Positions 45,605 through 55,568 of a DNA stretch of 64,000 nucleotides are shown in pieces. The position numbers were made by a program, and so were the translations under genes. A model generated the notes under the pieces. The model was not told the DNA's origin, ran no database searches, and saw nothing but the letters and a program-made list of their open reading frames with translations. The stretch's first letter is position 1. Each line of letters begins with the position of its first letter. Origin of the DNA: Rhipicephalus microplus (lineage: Eukaryota; Arthropoda; Arachnida; Ixodida; Ixodidae); assembly GCF_043290135.1 (NCBI RefSeq), contig NC_134701.1, forward strand, positions 97,048,202-97,112,201, read 5' to 3'.

Positions 45605-46411
45605 TTATCCTGTGTACTTTGAGCGGCGCTTGCGCCCTTTCTTGCGGTGCTCGCTCGATCTATTCTTATTGTTTCCGCTGGTTTTGTTCCGGCGAGCCCC
45701 TTCCAACGACGGTATCTGAGGCGGCGTCTCAGCCATCATTGTCACTTCCGACACTGCTAACGGGTCCTGACGCTCAACCGATCCTGCCCGGTTATTCACC
45801 CGCTTGTTCACGTCCCGGCATTTGGCCTGGCTGGCCAACTCCGTCTCCTTTGCACTGTCGGTCGGTTGAGGTCGTGCCGACGTAAGTCCAGTTGCCCGGC
45901 CCGTGAACTCATTCGACACGATCATTTTCTCATTCACTGTCTCTTGCGCCGCGGCTTCACCTTGGGCTCTAGTGAGATCCGTCACAGGCTGCTCCTCCAC
46001 TGTATCTCGTGGTCGCTGGGTTGGCGAGGGCTCTATCTTAGGGTCTTCTCCCAAACATTCCGGATCATTCGGTCCTCGCGCCCCGTCAATGTTTCCGATG
46101 ACAAGGTCGTACAGGGGGGTCGTCATGCATAAAGCAGTAACCTTCCCGCTGAAGTACGGGGTTTCAACCTCAAATTCTGCTTCGGGAACCATCCGAACCG
46201 TACGGTCAATTAGGCAAACCGTTTTCGTTTTGCCTGTTAACTCACTTTCCCGTACCAGATTTCTCCGCACGACAACAGTGGAGCTGCCGGTATCTCTTAA
46301 CACCGTAATCTTTTTGTCCGCAACTTTTCCAGGCAGCGTTGGCATTCCCTTCGAAACACCGGTTGGCTGTTTTGTCAATACAGCACCCACAATAGGAATT
46401 TTTTCCCCCAT
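45605..46411 (-). CDS. E5 protease-like frame with basic tail
   Basis: 268 codons, in the same frame number as gag but separated by stops. KITVLRDTGSSTVVVRRNL is an aspartic protease active site, and LYDLVIGNIDGARGPNDP fits the C-terminal part. The rest is low-complexity and ends in a strongly basic tail (NRSSEHRKKGRKRRSKYTG). In autonomous relatives RT would follow; here a short non-coding stretch leads directly to the polypurine tract. Confidence 0.8.
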   Translation of the reverse strand: MGEKIPIVGAVLTKQPTGVSKGMPTLPGKVADKKITVLRDTGSSTVVVRRNLVRESELTGKTKTVCLIDRTVRMVPEAEFEVETPYFSGKVTALCMTTPLYDLVIGNIDGARGPNDPECLGEDPKIEPSPTQRPRDTVEEQPVTDLTRAQGEAAAQETVNEKMIVSNEFTGRATGLTSARPQPTDSAKETELASQAKCRDVNKRVNNRAGSVERQDPLAVSEVTMMAETPPQIPSLEGARRNKTSGNNKNRSSEHRKKGRKRRSKYTG

Positions 46412-46552
46412 TTTTCAACTCTACGAATCAATCGGTGACGGCATTCTCATCGGATTTCGGTGCTGCTAGCACACAGGACACCTGGTGAGTTTGACTCGCT
46501 GCGTTTTGACATGCGTCTTCTTTGTACCCCGTCTGACCACACTTGAAACATT

Positions 46553-47716
46553 TTAATACCGATGGCTCGTAAAGATCGTTCGACGGTTTTTCTCGCGATG
46601 ACCCACTCGATTACACAGAAAACATCGCGGAACACTCTCCGGTGCACGCTTCTTTTGTTCGGGGGCCGAATTTTCCAAATCTTCGGGACACTCCTTCTTG
46701 ACCTTGGCCAAATTAGCTCCACCTTGCGCTTCCAAGAATTGATCAGCCAATTCAAGCATTCCTTCAAGTGATTCCGCCTTCCTCTCTTTCAAGTAAAGCG
46801 ACAGGCTTGGGTGGCAACTAGTGAGAAATCGCTCTCTAATAAGGAGCTCTCTAAGCTCATCGTACTCCTGCGCTGTCCCTGAAAGTTCAATCCATCTGTC
46901 AAAATAATGGCCAAGTCGGGCGGCATACTGCGTAGCCGTCTCACCATCAGCTGGCTTTCCTGTCCGAAATCTGTCCCGGAATCCTTCCACAGTAAATCTA
47001 AATCGCTTCAGCAAAGCAGCTTTCACCTTTGCGTAGTTGGCTGCATCGGTCGGCGTCAGCCTACCAACACTGAGCGCTTCCCCACTCAAGCAAGTACTCA
47101 AAGCAGTTGCCCATTGATGTTCCGGCCAATTCTGGCTCCTTGCAATCATCTCAAATCTGTGAAGGTACGCGTCAAGGTCATCCTTCCTTTCATCAAACGC
47201 TACGAGCAGCTTGCTTGGGTTCAAGCGGAAGCAATGATCTTTCCGTTCGCTGCTTTCAACTCTAGCTTGGACGGGAGTTTCACTTCGCTGTTGCAAACGG
47301 AGCCGCTCGAGTTCCATCTCGTGCTGCCGCTGCCGTTTCCTTTCAGCCATCTGCGCTTCTCTTTCTTCTTTCAGCTGTCGCTCCCTCGCTTCTCTTTCTT
47401 CCTTCAGCTGTCGCTCCCTCGCTTCTCTTTCTTCTCTCGCCCTTTCGGCTGCCAACTTCTCTCTCTCCAACTCCAACTTCAATTGTTGCTCTCTTTCTTC
47501 CTTCGCCCTTTCAGCGGCCAGCCTTTCTCTCTCCAACTCTGCTGCTTTTTCTTCCTTGGCTCTCTCAGCTGCCAGCCTCTCTCTTTCCACCGCCTCTTTC
47601 TCCTTCTGGCTTACCCAGTTCCGTTGTGCGGTGCCAGAAAGACCCATCTTTTCACCAAGAGCAACTATCTTTTCGAGATCCAGGGTGTCTCGCAAATAAA
47701 ACCTTGCCGCGTGCAA
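46553..47716 (-). CDS. gag: E5 Gag with coiled coil and SCAN-like domain
   Basis: 387-codon frame; the first true ATG is at 47647, and TTG/CTG codons upstream encode DLEKIVALGEKMGLSG, which is probably part of the protein (a lost ATG is likely). Residues 37-143 form a highly charged coiled coil with 10-residue repeats (EEREARERQL). Residues 165-225 are gag-like (LDAYLHRFEMIARSQNW). Residues 228-330 resemble a SCAN/gag capsid C-domain (LLKRFRFTVEGFRDRF, ERFLTSCHPSLSLYLKER, LELADQFLEA). A knuckle starts CFLCNRVGH, but its last Cys is Arg. A second knuckle-like CFKCGQTGYKEDAC lies in another frame at about 46525. Confidence 0.85.
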   Translation of the reverse strand: MHAARFYLRDTLDLEKIVALGEKMGLSGTAQRNWVSQKEKEAVERERLAAERAKEEKAAELERERLAAERAKEEREQQLKLELEREKLAAERAREEREARERQLKEEREARERQLKEEREAQMAERKRQRQHEMELERLRLQQRSETPVQARVESSERKDHCFRLNPSKLLVAFDERKDDLDAYLHRFEMIARSQNWPEHQWATALSTCLSGEALSVGRLTPTDAANYAKVKAALLKRFRFTVEGFRDRFRTGKPADGETATQYAARLGHYFDRWIELSGTAQEYDELRELLIRERFLTSCHPSLSLYLKERKAESLEGMLELADQFLEAQGGANLAKVKKECPEDLENSAPEQKKRAPESVPRCFLCNRVGHREKNRRTIFTSHRY

Positions 47717-47862
47717 AAAGTATCTGCCTAAATCAGTCTATCGGAACAATCCCCTGCACTCGTTAACGAGAACACTCAGCAACACGCAAAATCGTTCCGA
47801 TAGCAGTATCAACAGCTCGAGGCTCTTTCTCACTACTTTGGACACACTGTGCACCAAAAGGT

Positions 47863-47880
47863 CCTCGTCGCGGACGCCAG
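47863..47880 (-). promoter_or_regulatory. Putative primer-binding site of E5
   Basis: Minus strand TGGCGTCCGCGACGAGGA begins 6 nt inside the LTR end. It starts with TGG as expected for a tRNA CCA end. The tRNA is not identified. Confidence 0.6.
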
Positions 47881-47886
47881 ATTAAT

Positions 47887-49200
47887 TGTCACACAGGTCC
47901 CGTTAATTAGGGAGGCGATCGCCGGGCTAATTCCAAGGGCCGAAGTATCGGCCCCCGAACCGCACCACGAAAGCGTGGACAATTTAGAAGTGGTCCTTTT
48001 TGGCGCGCCAGCGGACGCCGGCTGTGGCCCAAAGAACAAGTCATAGCCGAGAGTTGATAAAGAACACAATTATATTCTCAATAATGGCAGATCCAAAACA
48101 ATACACAAGTTTGCACACCCCACAATAGTTGAGTACAATATGTCACCACCAAACAACGTGCTACACAGTACAATCAGCCACACTCGAAACAACAGACACT
48201 GACAACAATACGCACTACAATGCAGTCGCATGCATTGAACAACCAAGACACTTAAAGACTAAAGAGATAGGAAACCTATTCAGTCCAAAGTTCTTGAAAC
48301 AAAAGTCTGGATGATACTCTTCCGAGAATCACTCACTCAAAGTCCAGCGTTGTTGTCGTTCTGCTGCCCCTGAAGTTTCTCTTCCAGGAAACTTCACCGA
48401 AGTTTCTCTTCCAGGAAACCTCGCGTCTTCAATTGGCCACTCTCCAAGCTTCAAACTTCTTTGCCGGAAACACGTCGGCTTCACACACGCAGCTGTTGCC
48501 ACGCGTCTTCGCTCGATAGCGGTAAACACACACTCTTGCCTGTAGCTCGAGTCGTCACCCCTCAGGTGGAAATCATCTTCTCCTGCTTTGTCTCTACGGA
48601 CAAAACCTTCGCCGACTACACGGCGGAATACCCTACGCGCTCTGGCGCTAACTTTTGTCTTCTCCTGCCTTGTCCCTACGGACAAAACCTTCGCCGACTA
48701 CACGGCGGAATCCCTACGCGCTCTGGCGCTAACTTCCGTCTTCTCCTGCCTTGTTCCTACGGACAAAACGTTCACCGACAACACGGTGGAATCCCTACGC
48801 GCTCTGGCGCTAACTTACGTCTTCTCCTGATCTCTCATCTCCGCTGCTCGGTTAAATACCTTCCGCGCGACATTCCAGAAAATTCTCGTCATTTCGTCGG
48901 CGCGATACGCAGCGAAGGCTGGGGAGGGGCGCGAGACGGTACGAGGGCCGTCCCCGACAGATGACTCAACCCGGCATAACACACTCCTTTCCTTCTAGAA
49001 ATTTCCAGTGCGTGCTCGGCCGCCGATGTGGGGTGAGGATGTCCGTCGGCGAAGCCACGCTTCCGAGGGGAGAGCATCGCGCGCCCGGGGAGCCATTAGA
49101 TGTTTGTTTTCTTTTTTTTTCGTTGACCTCGCGGCGTCACCCCGGCGCGTTATCGCAAGAATTTGGCGGCGCGCCCATTTTGAGCGCTCGTTCTGTGACA
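47887..49200 (-). repeat. 5' LTR of E5
   Basis: 1314 bp, same structure as 43909-45222, with the 81-bp repeats at about 48576-48819. Translations of the repeats give arginine/serine-rich frames that are not genes. Confidence 0.93.
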
Positions 49201-50433
49201 GATGGCTCGTCTTCAGCGAGTGGACCCGGAACTACGCCCACTTATCCAATACTTGGAGGGTCACCAAATTAAGGTGCCACGAGTTTATGTCCGTGGTTTG
49301 ACTTCCTATGTCCTCCAGAACGACGTCCTATACAAGCGCAACTTCCTAAACACCGGTGAGACGTTTCTGCTTCTTTCACCATCATCACTACGAGCAGAAA
49401 TCTTAGAAGAGTGTCATGATGACCCATCGGCTGGCCATATGGATAGTAGTGGCACTTTGGCCAGAATTCGCGGGAAGTAGTATTGGCCGAAATTAAGGGA
49501 TTCTTTCACCAATATGTTAAATCATGCCGGGATTGCCAGAGATGCAAAATACTACCATCGAAACCAGCGGGTCTGTTGCAACCGATAGAGCCACCAAAAG
49601 GGCCATTTCAGCTAGTGGGAATGAATTTGATTGGTCCATTTCCTCTCTCTTCATCAGGAAAGCACTGGATTGTTGTAAAAACATACTACATGACTCGATA
49701 TGCTGAGACATCACCCCTCGCGAAAGGAACGGCGAACGAAGTATCCCAGTTTTTCGTCACTCAGATTGTACTACGTCAAGGCGCACCGCAGGTTGTCATT
49801 ACAGACAAAGGAACAGCATTTACTGCCCGTTTGAAGCACTCTATTATGAAGCTCACCCACACCGACCATAGAAGGACTACAGCATACCATCCGCAAACCA
49901 ACGGATTAACCGAAAGGCTCAATAGAACTCTCGCTGACATGATCTCTATGTATGTGGACGTTGAGCACCAGACATGGGACAGTATTTTGCCTTATGCTAA
50001 ATTTGCGTACAATACCGCAGTACAAGAAACGACACACTTCACGCTATTTCAACTTGTTTATGGTCGGACGGTCACAACAACCTTTGACGCGATGTTACCT
50101 GTCAACGATTGGAATGAGAGTGACCCACCCAATAGCGACTACATAGAAAGGGCAGAAGAGGCACAGCAATTGGCAAGACATCGTATCATTTTGCAACAAG
50201 GCTCCGACGCAAGTCACCATAATCTGAAGCGGAGAGACGTACAGTATAACCCCGGAGACAAAGTGTGGGTGTGGACGCCCATACGCGCACCTGGCCTATC
50301 GGAAAAACTGATGCGGCGCTATTTTGACCCTTACAAAGTACTTCGCCGGTTAGGCAGGCTAAACTACGAAGAATTCCTGAAGGGCAAGTGTGCTCAACTC
50401 GACGCAGGAATCGCCCAGAAGTCGTACATGTAG
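49201..50433 (+). pseudogene. pol: E4 integrase (inverted)
   Basis: 49201-49480 continues RNase H-integrase from before E5 (RLQRVDPELRPLIQYLEG, YKRNFLNTGETFLLL, SAGHMDSSGTLARI). A stop lies at about 49478. 49483-50433 carries CRDCQRCK, the core and NGLTERLNRT. The first catalytic Asp is lost (VVKTYYMTRY where E1 has VVATDYLTRY), while ITDKGTAF is kept. The C-terminal GDKVWVWTPIRAPGLSEKLM domain is present. A polypurine tract CGGGAGGGGGACTAA follows at about 50557-50571. Confidence 0.87.
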
Positions 50434-50571
50434 TACGAATGAAACCGTACTACGAAAGGCACTGAACGAGACAACTGATAAATGTGCTCAAACATCAGAT
50501 AAATACTCCTTTACAAAACTGTTCGACGTCAGCTTACGCATCTGGACGATGCGTTTCGGGAGGGGGACTAA

Positions 50572-50757
50572 TGCCGCATGTTGTTAGGCACCTACCGAAG
50601 TATTGCGCCGCTCCCTGCTTTTATGAATTCTGCCACACCAACTGACAAGCCAAACGTGCCAAGGTGAACGTGGCATGCAACGCTGGTTTCACGTGTCCCC
50701 AACACCACGCGCTGGAAAAAGAACGCTGGCGGTTTTTCGAGGAGAAGCACTCGGTGA
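50572..50757 (+). repeat. Truncated inner LTR of E4, inverted
   Basis: Starts TGCCGCATGTTGTTAGG directly after the polypurine tract and follows the E4 LTR until GGTTTTTCGAGGA, where it joins antisense pol. Only about 186 of 316 bp remain. Confidence 0.88.
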
Positions 50758-51638
50758 AATCTCTGATGAGGTCAGCAATGTGTTGCTTCTGAGATAACGA
50801 GAGCTCTCTGTCAATTTCTAGATAGAAGTACGTTATGTGCTGTCTCTGAAGCTTTATCAAGAGTGAAAACACCTGAGACTTGCACGTACTCATGCAGCAA
50901 TTCTACGTATGTTCCCTTCGCAACATGCTGCAGCTCATTTCGAAAGTTAGTTAATAGGACCTACGCATATCCATCACGAAAGCTCACCAGGCCTCTTGCC
51001 ATGCATCGTATTTTTTAGGAGCAGTCCGATGTTTCCGTCCGCTAATCCGTCACAGTCACGGAGAACTTCACTGCTCACAAAAACGGTCACACTGGAACGT
51101 GGCGGCACAGTTACGTCTTCGTCCACAATGTGGAGAGGTAGAACGACTGGTTTCTCCACATGAGAGAACACGACGGCATTCTTCTTAGAAAACGAAACCT
51201 GGGACTCTTGCAAGTCGATGACTGCTCTGTTTGCGAGAATTCCATGTCTATGATCAGTTCCCTGGAGCACTCAGGAAGCACAATAAAGCTGCCGCCATAC
51301 ACAAATCCTCTTATTCCTATCCTTGCGGTGAATAACCCCACGGGAATAACTAAGTGCCCTCTAGCGGTACGTATCTGAGGTCCGGTTCATTCAGTCATCA
51401 CCTTCTTAAGCTTCTTTGCGAGAGCATTACTGACAACGGAATAGTCTGCACCAGTGCTTATTAGTGCAATGGCCTCGACGTCGTCGATCATGACTAATAT
51501 CTCGGAGGTAACGTCGCTACTACTGCACTTGTCCGTCGTTGCGTAACTGGCACTGTCCTGTCGGGCTAACAAAGGAGGGTCTTTAGTTGTCAGTATATCA
51601 GCGGCCTCACTTCCAGAGGTCGCTGGCTCTAGTTTTCC
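50758..51638 (-). pseudogene. pol: E4 protease and pre-RT segment
   Basis: In the -1 frame after GGAAAAC (51632-51638) comes GKLEPATSGSEAAD. The protease active site reads ALISTGADYSVVS, with catalytic Asp replaced by Ser. SRELIIDMEF and HIVDEDVTVPPRSSVTVFV follow as in E1. The segment ends in LIRDFTECFSS at the inversion breakpoint. Several stops are present. Confidence 0.82.
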
Positions 51639-53023
51639 CGCTGCGGGCTAGATTAACGTGATCTTCGAAGATTTGATGACGGACGAGGACTCAGCGACCG
51701 ATAGCGCATCGGTAATGTCGAACGCGACTCCCCTTGTTGCGTGTCTTGAGGTGAATAGCGTGAAGACAAGTATTCTTCGATTTAGTAGGGCCGTTCACCG
51801 TTCCGTGGGCATAGTGCATTGACTGGAAAACCACGCAGTCCCGCTAAACGTTACTGGCACGCCCGGTAAAGATGACCTGCTTTTCCGCAGTGGTAGCTAA
51901 GACACCCCCAGTCTACAGTGCACCATACATCGCTCTTACGTGGTCTAGCTTCCGGCATTGGTAGCGGCGTACTTGGAGAAAACGTCGGAGGTATCATAGC
52001 AGTCGCAGCCGTCCGATTCATGCGTCCGAGCTCCTGTCGTACCCCTTGCGCGTACGACAACTGAGGCGGAGGCTCCGGTTGTGCGCGCTGTAGTACCTGA
52101 GGTTGTGGTTGAAGAACCACTTGCCACACTTCTTCGCGCACAACGTCGGCAAGGGAGGACATCATTGGATCAGCTTGATTAATTTGTATTTTCTGAAGTT
52201 TTTCCCTTACGACAGCCCTCACCATTTCACGCAAGAGGTCAATGTTACTCATGAGGGTTGTAGACGCCGCGCTAACAGATGAGATGCTTACGTCCCTGTT
52301 GTATTAGCGCGCGCGCTGCTCTAGAGTCTTTTCTATCACTGTCGCCTCTGGTCAGAACTCAGCAAGAGAGTGGGGTGGATTACGCACCAGGCCTGCAAAA
52401 CGATCCTCCTTCACTCCACGCATCAGGTGCCGCAACTTCTTTTCCTCAGCCATGTTCGGATCGGCCCGGCGGAACAGTCGGAACATGTCTTTAATGTACA
52501 CGGTGACGCTCTCGTTGTTCCGTTGGTTTCGAGTCTGAGGAGTGGCCTCTGCCTTTTCTTTGCGGTCCGTGTTTGGGTACGTCGCAAGAAACTCTCTTCG
52601 AAAGTCGTCCCACGACAATAAGGAAGCTTCGTGGTTTTCGTACCACGTACGCGCAGAATCTTGGAGTGCCACGTAGAGGTAGCGAAGTTTCCTGTCTTTG
52701 TTCCAATCGTTCAGTCTAGCAGCGCGTTCGAAACCGTCGAGCCAGTCCTCGGAATCCTCGAAAATATCACCGTGAATTACCTCTGGTATGCGGGGCAGGT
52801 CCATGATGATATGAGATGGTAATGAAGTCGCTTGGGTTGCCATTGCAGGGGCTCTGGAACTTACGTCCTCCACTGGTCTCGAAGAATCGAAGAGGGCACC
52901 AACCTCGAGCTGCTCACCTCGTAGGCGACGACTGGTGCGTTGGTGTACAGGAGTCAACAGCGCTGGCTCCAACCTTCGGGGTTCTGGGCTATGTTCCCTA
53001 TCCTTAGATGGGCTTGGAATCAT
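51629..53023 (-). pseudogene. gag: E4 gag
   Basis: ATG at 53023. Gag core HGDIFEDSEDWLDGFERAAR, ALQDSARTWYENHEASL and KKLRHLMRGVKEDRFAGLV are intact to 52352. The frame then has stops but resumes at 51851-52252, ending in a knuckle, LSYHCGKAGHLYRAC, whose first Cys has decayed to Tyr or Ser. The stop TAG at 51629-51631 next to GGGAAAAC is in the ATG frame. Confidence 0.83.
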
Positions 53024-53039
53024 ACCCCGCACCTACACT
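53022..53039 (-). promoter_or_regulatory. Decayed primer-binding site of E4
   Basis: Minus strand AGTGTAGGTGCGGGGTAT after a 4-nt gap. It resembles the TGGTGGARGTG sites of E1 and E2 with changes in the first bases, and it overlaps the gag ATG. Confidence 0.5.
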
Positions 53040-53043
53040 AGTT

Positions 53044-53359
53044 TGTAACAAACAAATACAGCGCCGGAAGCTAAAACAGCTATTTAGTAATGGCGAACTT
53101 GTGCCCGTCAACTAAATACACAAAGGTTGTCAGCTCGCTAGTGAAAACCTCGTCAACTTCTTCTCTTTCGTCTCGCCTCAAGCTGCTCCTTGAAAAATCG
53201 CCAGCGTTCTTTTTCAAGCGCGTGGTGTGGTGACACGTGCAACCAGCGTTGCATGCCGCGTTTAGCTTGGCGCCCGTTTGGCTTGTCAGTTGGTGTGGCA
53301 GAATTCATAAGAGCAGAAAGCGGCGCAAAACTTCGGTAGGTGTCTAACAACATGCGGCA
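53044..53359 (-). repeat. 5' LTR of E4 (outer right)
   Basis: 316 bp, starting TGCCGCATGTTGTTAG and ending TGTTACA on the minus strand. ATAT follows outside, matching the ATAT before 42165. Confidence 0.9.
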
Positions 53360-53412
53360 ATATATATGCATATCAGAGGGCAAATCAATCGCTTTAACTC
53401 AAATTTATCGTC

Positions 53413-53640
53413 ATGGTGCCGATATCTTGCTGTGAGAAGTCGTGTGCCCGTGAAACGGGGGACAATAGGTGCAAGTTCCACCGATTTCTGTCTGATCTAT
53501 AACAGAGCCAAACATGGGTAGACTGCGTGCGCCTTGGCTGATGCTGAGACTGGATGCGAATCAAGCTCTGTTACTCTGTTCGCTTCACTTCACTCCGGAA
53601 GCGCACAGGCACAACATGCAGTGGCTGTGCGACTTCGGAT
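53413..53640 (+). pseudogene. THAP-type zinc-finger domain remnant
   Basis: ATG at 53413, then ISCCEKSCARETGDNRCKFHRF and a stop at 53500-53502. Downstream come QTWVD and, in a shifted frame (53514-53702), LLCSLHFTPEAHRHN. The order C-x-C, FHRF, W, C-x2-H, F-TPE matches the C2CH THAP DNA-binding domain. One stop and at least one frameshift separate the halves. It could be a decayed host THAP gene or a transposase-derived copy; no further exon is seen. Confidence 0.5.
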
Positions 53641-53702
53641 TGTTGTGCCCCCATGTCGTGACAGTTGCCACACGTGCGGCGCGCAGCAGAGTAAGCAGAT
53701 GA

Positions 53703-54699
53703 TCGAAGAAGGGACGTGCGGACGAAGATACGTCACCAAATCTTGCGCCTGCACATACTACCACCTAGTGGCGCTGGTCATACCATGTCACGATGTTAAT
53801 GTACAGTAGGAACCGCAACTAGCTTTAAAAAGTACAATGTGAATAATGTATCATGGCTCGCTCACGCTTACTGGCATAATTCATAAGCTCTAGTGGGCTT
53901 CGCCTATCATTTGGCGTTAAGAATTGATAAGTGAATGATTTCAAGTCAGTACATCTCTAAAGTAGTGGTTTATAGTGTGGTTGGAGTAATGAAGTCCGCG
54001 CAGTCACTGTTGGGTTATCAGGAGATCTGGTCAGTCAATGTCCCGCGATCCGCACATAGCAGCACGCATGCATATCCGTGTTGCGTGTTGCAACCAAACT
54101 AAACATAAAAACAAAAATAGCAGATTCCTTACACAAAGAGAATCGATGTTGTGGGACGAGTTCAGAGGGAAGGTGGCTGTAGTGTAATCTTTTATTAAGC
54201 GGAAGACTAAGGTTGTTGCTAAATATATTTACAAATGTACGCAGAGACATACGCTAGAGAACGGCATAGGTTTTATATAACCAATTGCTTACAGTTGCGC
54301 ATCAATGCACACAACAACATGGGTATAAGAAACATCAGCAATGGTAAGTTGATATGCAGCGCCTGCACTTGGGAAGCTATGACTTCTGGCTAGTGCTACA
54401 TAATTCCAATTCGGTGGTTGGCATTGAAGTGTACAACTCACGTTAACCTGACCAGATGCCTGAATCATAAATGCATTCTTTTAATTCGGAAGCTAGGTAG
54501 TAAACACGGCAAGCACTGCTGTTTTTTCAGAAAATGTTGCGCCCGAGAAATGCGTTTGCTGAATGGGTTTTGAGATCTGGCAGGGCCCTGTGGTAGAAAT
54601 CCTGATCTCCATTGATTTTGCTTGGGCCTAATTTTCTCGTAAAACCCTGATATTTATTCTTTGGAATGGTCACGCCAACGCTACCGGTGTTGGTTTTTC
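53703..54699. other. Intergenic, nothing recognised
   Basis: No supported gene or repeat. Confidence 0.4.
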
Positions 54700-54910
54700 A
54701 GCGAAAGCTGTTATGACATCTAAACGCAGATGACGTGCGGTGCCGTAGTTGGCCACCGCCGCTGCCGTCACTACCGCTAACTGTAGCCTGTCTCGCACTA
54801 AATAAAGTTCAGTACTTTAAAACATGAAGAACAAATTGAGACTCAAACCCGGGTCCGCAGCGTGCCTGCTCAGTGGTCTACTTCTAAGCCATGCCGGTGC
54901 TTTCACTGGC
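54700..54910 (-). mobile_element. tRNA-derived SINE-like sequence
   Basis: On the minus strand an A-box-like TGGCTTAGAAGTAG (about 54886-54899) and a B-box-like GGGTTTGAGTCTC (about 54839-54851) have SINE-like order. The head is followed by a GGCAGCGGCGGTGGCC segment similar to that after the SINE at 7395. Confidence 0.5.
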
Positions 54911-55129
54911 CGTAGGGAACCTTGAGGTCGAGAAGGCAATTGCGTTAACATGAATAACAAAGCATTTTAGAACGCCAAAAGATCAACCAGGTGTCACACA
55001 ATGTGAGTTGCTTACTGAATGGGTCGAATGCTCTGTCTCTTATCAAAAGCATGTTCTTGATCATCCATAAAATGTGGCGCCTGCCCACTCCCGGCACAAT
55101 TCTTTATTGTTGTCACCTACTGCATAAAA

Positions 55130-55568
55130 AAGTGCCGCCATATCCACGAAGTGAATGATGATGAGTGGGTGAAGCTCCGGAGGCAAACCTCATAAAACAT
55201 GAATATTTCGTACGTTTTGCCCGCTCGATTTCATTGCAACGCTCCCCCTAGCATACGTCGCCGCACTAAATCAAACGATTGCCTTCCACCAATTACACGT
55301 GCCATATGTGGCATCATTTTTATTTTATAACATCTCGCATCTCTCATCACTAATTACAAGTACTGCCGTCTAGCCTATAACATGTTGCATCTTTTCATCA
55401 TCATCAGATACAAGTACCGCCATCTAGTGAACACTGCAAGAACTAAGCAAGAGGTGGCTACACACAGGGGCGGTACCACCATCTAGTGAACACTACAAGA
55501 ACTTAATGAGAGATGGCTACGTACAAGGGACACACAGCCTACGCCTTAAGAAGCTTCGCCCCTAAAAC
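55130..55568 (+). repeat. Variable-core repeat, copy 4 (no minisatellite)
   Basis: Starts CCATATCCACGAAGTGAATGATGATGAGTGGGTGAAGC and ends AAGAAGCTTCGCCCCTAAAAC. The core array is missing; instead a unit of about 80 bp with CCATCTAGTGAACACT(A/G)CAAGAACT is partly duplicated. Confidence 0.78.

Larger units (their letters stand above)
43909..49200 (-). mobile_element. Non-autonomous long-LTR element E5 (gag and protease only)
   Basis: Two 1314-bp LTRs (43909-45222 and 47887-49200) and a perfect GATGG duplication (43904-43908, 49201-49205) define it. The internal region is only 2664 bp and encodes gag and a protease-like frame on the minus strand. No RT, RNase H or integrase motif is visible in any frame. 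The layout fits a terminal-repeat retrotransposon with gag (TR-GAG) mobilised by an autonomous relative. The gag and protease style is Ty3/gypsy, possibly the Gmr1-like/SCAN-related branch. Confidence 0.9.
42165..53359 (-). mobile_element. Ty3/gypsy retrotransposon E4 with an internal inversion, host of E5
   Basis: Outer LTRs (42165-42477 and 53044-53359) are in minus orientation and flanked by ATAT. Gag-protease reads on the minus strand from the right LTR. RT-RNase H-integrase, a polypurine tract and a partial LTR are inverted onto the plus strand (about 42490-50757). The protein sequence is continuous across the two breakpoints (SQKQHIADLIRDFTECFSS on one side, TSSKVGRTPVAKHRI on the other), so one element was rearranged rather than two elements abutting. 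E5 interrupts the inverted pol. Confidence 0.88.

Noticed and set aside
46907..47731. 274-residue plus-strand frame rich in Phe/Ser/Leu
   Set aside because: Antisense shadow of the coiled-coil gag of E5 (Glu/Lys/Arg codons read backwards).
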